Shown here: positions 33,315 to 39,186 of the stretch, in pieces | Numbering within the stretch: the stretch's first letter is position 1 | How the letters are laid out: every line of letters starts with the position of its first letter | Assembly (NCBI GenBank): GCA_017442585.1 | Contig: JAFRZM010000032.1 | Coordinates: 1 to 39,186, forward strand | Direction of reading: 5' to 3' | DNA from: Lachnospiraceae bacterium | GTDB lineage: Bacteria > Bacillota > Clostridia > Lachnospirales > Lachnospiraceae | DNA: 39,186 bases | Notes under the pieces: model-generated | Told to the model about the DNA's origin: nothing | The model's input: only the letters and a program-made list of their open reading frames with translations | Database searches by the model: none | Made by a program: the position numbers and the translations under genes

Positions 33315-35126
33315 TTATTCAGCGTTCTGATATTCATCAATTACAAGATATGCACCAATATTCGGATCCTCTATCATTTCAATCGCTGTATCAAGTTTTA
33401 ATACCTTATATAAACCGTCACCTACAGGGTCCCATGTCGGTAAGCCTTCGCCGTTTGGATTGCCTGTCTTTACAAAGTTTACAACGTATTGCTGCATTAT
33501 ATCGGAAAGTTTAAAATCCTCTTCATCATAGAGATATCCGTGTCTCCAAAGATTTCCATAAAGGTACGGAAGCTCTCCGGCATGGAAATTGGACAAAGAC
33601 TTATTGGTCTTTGCAAAATAATATTCATAGGTCGGGCGCCCCTCTTCTGCCATATACCTATTCCATACGAAGTGCGAATACGAGAACCAAAGTGCGGAAT
33701 ACGCCGTATTCAGTGCGCCCTTTGCATCTCCAAGCTTATCTATCATAAAATGTTGATCTCGTGCAGGCGAATCTGCAGGGATTATTTCTGCAAGTTTTTT
33801 GGCGTATTCGTCACCTATCGCTTTTGCCAGAAGGTCCACATAGTTATCTGCTGTGGCTTCTGTAGTCATCATGAATACGTCGGATTCTTTCGCATTATAT
33901 CCGTTAAGTAATGCTTTTTCGTGATTCAATCCTTTTTCATATGTAAGATACGGCATTTCCGTTATGGCATATCCGTCTATTGTCATTGAAGAATGCGTAG
34001 TAGATGTTTTTGCAAGTTTTTCCGCAGGGATATCACGAAGCGCTGCAGAACTTTTAACTCCAAATTCTTCACGCATTTTATTACCTTCATTTAAAGCCTC
34101 TTCAAAGCTTCTGAACGTATGGAAAGGCTTCTTTACAGCGATGCCACTTGACTCGGCAATTGCATAATTAAATAATCCTTCCGTTAAAGGCGATACGCAC
34201 ATCGCGTTTACGGAAGATGAACCTGCCGATTCACCGGCTATGGTAATTCTATTTTTATCGCCGCCGAAGGCTTCGATATTATCATATACCCATTGTAAAG
34301 CTGCAATTTGGTCCAGTAATCCATAATTTCCCGTTGTGTGATTGTTTGATTCTTCGGCCAGATCTTCTGCCGCATAGTATCCAAACGCACCCAGCCTATA
34401 TGCAAAATTAACTACTATAATGCCACGCTTGGCAAGATCCTCGCCCCTATATTCACTGTAAGAAGATTGTCCCGTAGTAAGCGATCCTCCGTGCACATAG
34501 AACAATACAGGTAAAAGCTCATCGCTTTCTGTCTCCGGCGCGAATACATTTAAATAAAGGCAGTCTTCACTCATGTCTTCTATAAACTCATCGCCGAACT
34601 TTACCCTGTAATCATGCCATCCGAATATATGTAAAAGTGAATCCACAAATGGCATTGTTCTTGCCTGCATCGCCATAGGCCCGAAAGTATCACAAGCCCT
34701 TACACCTTCCCAGCGTTCGGCCTTTTGAGGTTCTTTAAAACGAAGTTCACCAATAGGTGCTGCAGCATACGGAATTCCTGCATATACACGTACGGATTTA
34801 TCTTCGTTATATACACCGGTTAATTCGCCTTGAGCAATGTTGATTACATCAGTTGCTTCAGGATTTTTATTATCAACTGCAGGTAATCTTTTTACCGGAG
34901 GAGCGGTTATTATATAATTTACGAGTATCAAAACGAGAAATGCCGCCCACAATGCCACACCGTATCGTTTCAAAGTCAGACCGTGCTTTATAAGCTCCAA
35001 TCTCCCGATAATCATTCCGGCGCATAAAACAACCGCAACAATCCATCCCACGATGGTATTCTTCGATAATTCCAATACAACCAGGTATAATAGAGTGATA
35101 ATCACTGCAACAATATTAAATGTCAT
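33315..35126 (-). CDS. Membrane-anchored type-B carboxylesterase
   Basis: An ester hydrolase of the alpha/beta-hydrolase (type-B carboxylesterase/PnbA) family. From ATG 35126 the protein has 603 residues: two to three membrane segments (about 2-75) anchor it, and the catalytic domain (about 95-600) would then lie outside. Visible are YAGIPYAAAPIGELRF, EDCLYLNVFAP, the oxyanion FYVHGGS, and the nucleophile elbow GESAGSS (Ser300). Probable acid Glu414 and His515 (NFHAGELPYLYG) complete the triad. AAGGAG lies 8 bases before ATG 35126; TTG at 35132 is in frame but only 3 bases from it. Substrate unknown; plant-fibre or drug esters are possible. It faces rpsL divergently. Confidence 0.85.
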   Translation of the reverse strand: MTFNIVAVIITLLYLVVLELSKNTIVGWIVAVVLCAGMIIGRLELIKHGLTLKRYGVALWAAFLVLILVNYIITAPPVKRLPAVDNKNPEATDVINIAQGELTGVYNEDKSVRVYAGIPYAAAPIGELRFKEPQKAERWEGVRACDTFGPMAMQARTMPFVDSLLHIFGWHDYRVKFGDEFIEDMSEDCLYLNVFAPETESDELLPVLFYVHGGSLTTGQSSYSEYRGEDLAKRGIIVVNFAYRLGAFGYYAAEDLAEESNNHTTGNYGLLDQIAALQWVYDNIEAFGGDKNRITIAGESAGSSSVNAMCVSPLTEGLFNYAIAESSGIAVKKPFHTFRSFEEALNEGNKMREEFGVKSSAALRDIPAEKLAKTSTTHSSMTIDGYAITEMPYLTYEKGLNHEKALLNGYNAKESDVFMMTTEATADNYVDLLAKAIGDEYAKKLAEIIPADSPARDQHFMIDKLGDAKGALNTAYSALWFSYSHFVWNRYMAEEGRPTYEYYFAKTNKSLSNFHAGELPYLYGNLWRHGYLYDEEDFKLSDIMQQYVVNFVKTGNPNGEGLPTWDPVGDGLYKVLKLDTAIEMIEDPNIGAYLVIDEYQNAE

Positions 35127-35161
35127 ATTCAATCGCTCCTTTGTCCGAATTTATACGTTTA

Positions 35162-35189
35162 TTTATATCATAATTAAATGAAATAACAA
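35162..35189 (-). promoter_or_regulatory. Candidate promoter of the esterase
   Basis: On the minus strand TTGTTA (35189-35184), 16-base spacer, TATAAA (35167-35162). It is back to back with the rpsL promoter, about 12 bases apart. Confidence 0.45.
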
Positions 35190-35201
35190 TGAAAAAATCG
35201 C

Positions 35202-35230
35202 TTGACTTATCCTAAAATCCCTTATATAAT
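35202..35230 (+). promoter_or_regulatory. Sigma-A promoter of rpsL-rpsG-fusA
   Basis: TTGACT (35202-35207), a 17-base spacer and TATAAT (35225-35230). The leader to rpsL is about 110 bases and contains a possible GTGCT / AGCAC hairpin (about 35280-35304). Confidence 0.9.
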
Positions 35231-35347
35231 ATTTTAGCGTGCATTAGTTTAGGGGTGTACTATGCGTATTTTTACGATAAGTGCTTTTTCCTATTATAAT
35301 AGCACGGGGCATTTAGATTTTAAATATTAAAATAGGAGGTGAAACGA

Positions 35348-35767
35348 ATGCCAACATTTAACCAGTTAGTAAAGAAGGGTAGACATGCTGTAACAAAGAA
35401 GTCAACAGCACCGGCACTTCAGAAGGGATTTAACTCACTTCAGAAGAAGCCTACAAACGCATCTGCTCCTCAGAAGCGTGGTGTATGTACAGTTGTTAAG
35501 ACAACTACACCTAAGAAGCCTAACTCAGCTCTTAGAAAGATCGCCAGAGTACGTCTTTCTAACGGTATCGAAGTAACAAGCTACATTCCTGGTGAAGGTC
35601 ATAACCTTCAGGAGCACAGCGTTGTTATGATCCGTGGAGGACGTGTTAGAGATCTTCCTGGTACAAGATATCACATCATCCGTGGTACTCTTGATACAGC
35701 AGGCGTTGCAAACAGACGTCAGGCAAGATCAAAGTACGGCGCTAAGAGACCAAAGGCAGGTAAGTAA
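35348..35767 (+). CDS. rpsL: 30S ribosomal protein S12
   Basis: Decoding-centre protein of the small subunit. ATG 35348 (AGGAGG at 35334-35339) gives 139 residues, [13 protein letters not shown]...; an in-frame GTG at 35339 lies inside the ribosome binding site. The N-terminal insert (about 20-40) is typical of Firmicutes. [13 protein letters not shown] (52-64) keeps the Lys equivalent to E. coli Lys42. At 101 (codon 35648-35650, AGA) there is Arg in GGRVRDLPG, where E. coli has Lys87; Lys-to-Arg here is a known streptomycin-resistance change in other bacteria. First gene of the str operon. Confidence 0.98.
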   Translation: MPTFNQLVKKGRHAVTKKSTAPALQKGFNSLQKKPTNASAPQKRGVCTVVKTTTPKKPNSALRKIARVRLSNGIEVTSYIPGEGHNLQEHSVVMIRGGRVRDLPGTRYHIIRGTLDTAGVANRRQARSKYGAKRPKAGK

Positions 35768-35923
35768 TTTTTAAACTGCCAAAAGTAACAAGGTTCACTT
35801 AAAGTTTTTAATTAAGTAAGTGTTGGAATATCGTTTTACTATTTTAGGATATACCGCACGTACACAATGAAAGACATGTGAGTACCTATGATTTAACGAA
35901 TAATAGTTAAGGAGGGAAGTATC

Positions 35924-36394
35924 GTGCCACGTAAAGGACATACTCAGAAAAGAGAAGTATTAGCAGATCCGATGTATGACAACAAGGTTGTCACAAAGCT
36001 CATCAACAATATCATGTTAGATGGTAAGAAGGGTGTTGCACAGAAGATCGTATACGGAGCATTTGAGCAGGTTGAAGAGAAGGCAGGCAAGCCGGCTGTA
36101 GAAGTATTCGAAGAGGCTATGAACAACATTATGCCTGTACTCGAGGTTAAGGCTCGCCGTGTCGGCGGTGCAACTTATCAGGTTCCGATCGAAGTACGTC
36201 AGGACAGACGTCAGGCGTTAGCACTTCGTTGGTTAACAATGTTCTCACGTAAGAGAGGCGAGAAGACCATGGAAGAGCGTCTTGCAAACGAAATTTTAGA
36301 CGCAGCTAACAACACAGGTTCTGCTGTTAAGAGAAAAGAAGATATGCACAAGATGGCAGAAGCAAACAAGGCATTCTCACATTACAGATTCTAA
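35924..36394 (+). CDS. rpsG: 30S ribosomal protein S7
   Basis: Primary 16S rRNA-binding protein that nucleates head assembly. The 156 residues start at GTG 35924 with AAGGAGGG upstream; the start [15 protein letters not shown] and length match the family. [13 protein letters not shown]-type core (about 77-90, here [13 protein letters not shown]) and the C-terminal [12 protein letters not shown] are clear. The 156-base gap from rpsL is wider than usual and AT-rich, with a weak CACTTA / TAAGTG pairing (about 35798-35824). Confidence 0.98.
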   Translation: MPRKGHTQKREVLADPMYDNKVVTKLINNIMLDGKKGVAQKIVYGAFEQVEEKAGKPAVEVFEEAMNNIMPVLEVKARRVGGATYQVPIEVRQDRRQALALRWLTMFSRKRGEKTMEERLANEILDAANNTGSAVKRKEDMHKMAEANKAFSHYRF

Positions 36395-36409
36395 TTATCG
36401 TAAAAATAT

Positions 36410-36481
36410 CGCGTGAACTTCTATATAGAAGCTTACGCGGACTGAGAATGGTAGCTTGCTTTTACCTTACATAATGTAAGG
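36410..36481 (+). other. Two hairpins in the rpsG-fusA gap
   Basis: First, CGCGT / ACGCG (36410-36414, 36435-36439) encloses the palindrome CTTCTATATAGAAG (36418-36431). Second, CCTTACAT-A-ATGTAAGG (36465-36481). Neither is followed directly by a strong T-run. They may tune fusA translation or RNA processing; function not known. Confidence 0.5.
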
Positions 36482-36522
36482 ACCGTACATTTTGTTTTTA
36501 GTAATTTAGGGAGGTAAAATCC

Positions 36523-38640
36523 TTGGCTGGAAGAGAATATCCACTTGAGAGAACCCGTAACATCGGAATTATGGCTCATATCGATGCCGGTAAAACGACA
36601 TTAACAGAGCGTATTCTTTATTATACGGGTGTTAACTATAAGATTGGTGATACTCATGAAGGTACTGCAACCATGGACTGGATGGAGCAGGAACAGGAAA
36701 GAGGTATCACTATCACTTCAGCCGCTACTACTTGCCACTGGACAGAACAGGAACAGTGCAAGCCTAAGAAGGGTGCTCTCGAGCATCGTATCAATATCAT
36801 TGATACACCGGGACACGTTGACTTCACAGTAGAGGTTGAGCGTTCACTCCGTGTACTTGACGGAGCTGTCGGCGTTTTCTGTGCAAAGGGCGGTGTTGAA
36901 CCACAGTCTGAAAACGTATGGAGACAGGCAGATACATATAATGTACCACGTATGGCATTCATCAATAAGATGGATATCCTTGGTGCAAACTTCTACGGAG
37001 CTGTAGATCAGATCCGTAACCGATTAGGTAAAAACGCTATCGTTTTACAGTTACCTATCGGTAAGGAAGATTCCTTTAAGGGAATCATCGATCTTTTCGA
37101 AATGAAAGCTTACATCTACAACGATGATAAGGGTGATGACATTTCTATCGTAGATGTTCCTGATGATATGAAGGACGAGGCGGAAAAGTATCACACAGAG
37201 CTTGTTGAAAAGATCTGCGAATTAGATGATGATTTAATGATGACTTACCTTGACGGTGAGGAACCATCAATTGACGATCTTAAGAAGGCATTAAGAAAGG
37301 GAACATGTGAATGTACAGCAGTTCCTGTATGCTGCGGTTCAGCATACAGAAACAAGGGTGTACAGAAGCTCCTTGATGCTATTCTTTGCTTCATGCCGGC
37401 TCCTACAGATATCCCTGCTATTAAGGGTGTAGACTTAGACGGTAACGAAGTTGAGAGACATTCTTCTGATGACGAACCGTTCTCGGCACTTGCATTTAAG
37501 ATCATGACTGACCCATTCGTTGGAAAGCTTGCTTTCTTCCGTGTTTATTCCGGAACAATGAATTCAGGTTCTTATGTTCTTAACGCAACAAAAGATAAGA
37601 AAGAGCGTGTTGGACGTATCCTTCAGATGCATGCTAATCACAGACAGGAACTTGATAAGGTTTACTCCGGTGATATCGCAGCAGCAGTTGGTTTTAAGGT
37701 TACAACAACAGGTGATACAATCTGTGACGAACAGCATCCTGTAATCCTTGAGTCTATGGAATTCCCGGAGCCTGTTATCGAGCTTGCAATCGAGCCGAAG
37801 ACAAAGGCAGGTCAGGGTAAGATGGGTGAAGCCTTAGCTAAGCTTGCTGAAGAAGATCCTACATTCCGTGCTCATACAAACCAGGAAACAGGTCAGACAA
37901 TCATCGCAGGTATGGGTGAACTTCACCTTGAAATTATCGTAGACAGATTATTACGTGAATTTAAGGTAGAAGCTAACGTAGGTGCTCCTCAGGTTGCTTA
38001 CAAGGAGACATTTACAAAGCCTGTAGACGTAGACAGCAAGTATGCTAAGCAGTCCGGTGGTCGTGGTCAGTACGGTCACTGTAAAGTACGTTTCGAGCCT
38101 ATGGATGCAAACGGTGAAGAGTTATTCAAGTTTGATTCAGAAGTCGTTGGTGGTGCTATTCCGAAGGAATACATCCCTGCAGTCGGCGAAGGTATCGAAG
38201 AGGCTACTAAGGCAGGTACTCTTGCAGGATTCCCTGTTGTCGGCGTACATGCTACAGTATACGATGGTTCATACCATGAAGTCGATTCATCCGAAATGGC
38301 ATTCCACATCGCAGGTTCTATGGCATTCAAGGATGCTATGAATCAGGCAGCTCCGGTACTTCTTGAGCCTATTATGAAGGTTGAAGTTACTATGCCGGAA
38401 GAGTACATGGGTGATGTTATCGGTGACATCAACTCACGTCGTGGACGTATCGAAGGTATGGATGATCTTGGCGGCGGTAAGATCGTTAGAGGTTATGTTC
38501 CGCTTGCAGAGATGTTCGGATATGCTACAGATCTTCGTTCAAGAACACAGGGTCGTGGTAACTACTCAATGTTCTTCGAGAAGTATGAGCCGGTTCCAAA
38601 GAACATCCAGGATAAGATCATTTCAGGTCTTGCGAAATAA
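36523..38640 (+). CDS. fusA: Elongation factor G
   Basis: GTPase that drives ribosomal translocation. The 705 residues start at TTG 36523 (GGGAGGT about 8 bases upstream); no ATG gives a complete N-terminus. G1 AHIDAGKTT (about 18-26), [11 protein letters not shown] switch I, G3 DTPGHVDF and G4 NKMD are intact, followed by the domain II-V order of canonical [19 protein letters not shown] (domain IV) and the IEGMDD/GRGNYSM C-terminus are typical. It belongs to the str operon with rpsL and rpsG. Confidence 0.98.
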   Translation: MAGREYPLERTRNIGIMAHIDAGKTTLTERILYYTGVNYKIGDTHEGTATMDWMEQEQERGITITSAATTCHWTEQEQCKPKKGALEHRINIIDTPGHVDFTVEVERSLRVLDGAVGVFCAKGGVEPQSENVWRQADTYNVPRMAFINKMDILGANFYGAVDQIRNRLGKNAIVLQLPIGKEDSFKGIIDLFEMKAYIYNDDKGDDISIVDVPDDMKDEAEKYHTELVEKICELDDDLMMTYLDGEEPSIDDLKKALRKGTCECTAVPVCCGSAYRNKGVQKLLDAILCFMPAPTDIPAIKGVDLDGNEVERHSSDDEPFSALAFKIMTDPFVGKLAFFRVYSGTMNSGSYVLNATKDKKERVGRILQMHANHRQELDKVYSGDIAAAVGFKVTTTGDTICDEQHPVILESMEFPEPVIELAIEPKTKAGQGKMGEALAKLAEEDPTFRAHTNQETGQTIIAGMGELHLEIIVDRLLREFKVEANVGAPQVAYKETFTKPVDVDSKYAKQSGGRGQYGHCKVRFEPMDANGEELFKFDSEVVGGAIPKEYIPAVGEGIEEATKAGTLAGFPVVGVHATVYDGSYHEVDSSEMAFHIAGSMAFKDAMNQAAPVLLEPIMKVEVTMPEEYMGDVIGDINSRRGRIEGMDDLGGGKIVRGYVPLAEMFGYATDLRSRTQGRGNYSMFFEKYEPVPKNIQDKIISGLAK

Positions 38641-38641
38641 T

Positions 38642-38661
38642 TAGGTAAAAGCTTTTACCTA
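38642..38661. other. Perfect 20-base palindrome after fusA
   Basis: TAGGTAAAAGCTTTTACCTA lies directly after the fusA stop and before the tuf promoter. Its 18-base core also occurs exactly at 11645-11662 (inside legB), and a one-mismatch version lies after rplA at 20417-20436. It could serve as a weak terminator or protein site. Confidence 0.65.
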
Positions 38662-38675
38662 TATATAAAATTCAC

Positions 38676-38704
38676 TTGAAAAGATATATTTTTTTAAGTA
38701 TAAT
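38676..38704 (+). promoter_or_regulatory. Sigma-A promoter of tuf
   Basis: TTGAAA (38676-38681), 17-base spacer, TATAAT (38699-38704). The leader to tuf is about 80 bases, ending in TTAAGGAGG. Confidence 0.88.
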
Positions 38705-38790
38705 CAAGGATAGTGACAGCTTTTATAAAGCAAATTAACAAAACAATACTTTGTCCCGAGGGGGAACAATTTTAAGGAGGAAATTTCAAG

Positions 38791-39186
38791 ATGGCAAAGG
38801 CTAAATTTGAAAGAACAAAACCACATTGTAACATTGGTACCATTGGACACGTTGACCATGGTAAAACAACTTTAACAGCAGCTATTACAAAGGTTCTTGC
38901 TGAAAGAGTAGCAGGAAATGAGAAGGTAGATTTCGAGAACATTGATAAGGCTCCGGAAGAGCGTGAAAGAGGTATTACAATTTCTACAGCTCACGTTGAG
39001 TACCAGACAGAAAAGAGACACTATGCACACGTTGACTGCCCAGGACACGCTGACTATGTAAAGAACATGATCACAGGTGCTGCACAGATGGACGGCGCTA
39101 TCTTAGTTGTTGCTGCAACTGATGGTGTTATGGCTCAGACAAAGGAGCACATCCTTCTTTCTCGTCAGGTAGGTGTACCTTACATC
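38791..39186 (+). CDS. tuf: Elongation factor Tu (5' part, cut by window end)
   Basis: GTPase that delivers aminoacyl-tRNA to the ribosome. The first 132 codons are present: [27 protein letters not shown] (G1 GHVDHGKTT, about 19-27), the switch I segment [12 protein letters not shown] and G3 DCPGHADY. The reading frame is open at base 39186, so the rest, including NKxD, is outside. TTAAGGAGG lies before the ATG and a separate strong promoter drives it. Confidence 0.97.
   Translation, partial: MAKAKFERTKPHCNIGTIGHVDHGKTTLTAAITKVLAERVAGNEKVDFENIDKAPEERERGITISTAHVEYQTEKRHYAHVDCPGHADYVKNMITGAAQMDGAILVVAATDGVMAQTKEHILLSRQVGVPYI

Noticed and set aside
1-39186. CRISPR array, tRNA, rRNA or insertion-sequence transposase
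   Set aside because: Looked for regularly spaced repeats, cloverleaf-like folds and transposase motifs; none were convincing. The only mobile element seen is the group II intron.

Overview
The window looks like a chromosomal segment from a motile, flagellated member of the Lachnospiraceae (Butyrivibrio/Pseudobutyrivibrio/Roseburia type). I infer this from the Firmicute-style AGGAGG ribosome binding sites and sigma-A promoters, tandem short flagellins behind sigma-28-like promoters, an L10 leader, the rpmG-secE-nusG-rplK-rplA / rplJL / rpoBC / rpsL-rpsG-fusA-tuf order, and S12 and RpoB of Firmicute type. The genus is an inference. The sequence alone places it only at about family level.

Region 1 (1-1497) is the 3' part of a group II intron: an endonuclease-less reverse transcriptase/maturase followed by RNA domains V and VI. 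Its 5' half lies outside the window.

Region 2 (about 1580-17890) is a flagellin and flagellin-glycosylation island. Two tandem flagellin genes each have a sigma-28-like promoter, a GGA-rich leader and a terminator. A long co-directional run follows: a Maf-type (DUF115) motility-associated glycosyltransferase, an unrecognised 97-residue protein, a two-module glycosyltransferase, RfbG/RfbH-type CDP-dideoxyhexose enzymes, then LegB, a CBS-nucleotidylyltransferase (PtmE-like), a NeuD-like acyltransferase, LegG/NeuC and LegF/NeuA. The last five are steps of CMP-legionaminic acid-type nonulosonate synthesis. A convergent FliD-like gene closes the island behind a bidirectional terminator. The likely joint role is to make nucleotide-activated sugars and attach them to the flagellins. 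Both sugar pathways are incomplete here: the LegC aminotransferase, the NeuB/LegI synthase, the RfbF cytidylyltransferase and the E3 reductase are not in the window.

Region 3 (about 18070-29955) is the transcription/translation core: rpmG-secE-nusG-rplK-rplA from one promoter, rplJ-rplL from a second promoter with an L10 leader and attenuator, and rpoB-rpoC from a third, each group with recognisable hairpins or terminators. A candidate L1-binding hairpin precedes rplA. A perfect 28-bp palindrome plus an 11-bp tandem repeat lies just upstream of the rpoB promoter.

Region 4 (about 29956-35130) interrupts the usual rpoC-rpsL adjacency with two overlapping half-ABC exporter genes and a convergent membrane-anchored type-B carboxylesterase. 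Region 5 (35200-39186) is the str operon: rpsL (Arg where E. coli S12 has Lys87), rpsG (GTG start), fusA (TTG start), and the 5' part of tuf behind its own strong promoter; the window end cuts tuf.
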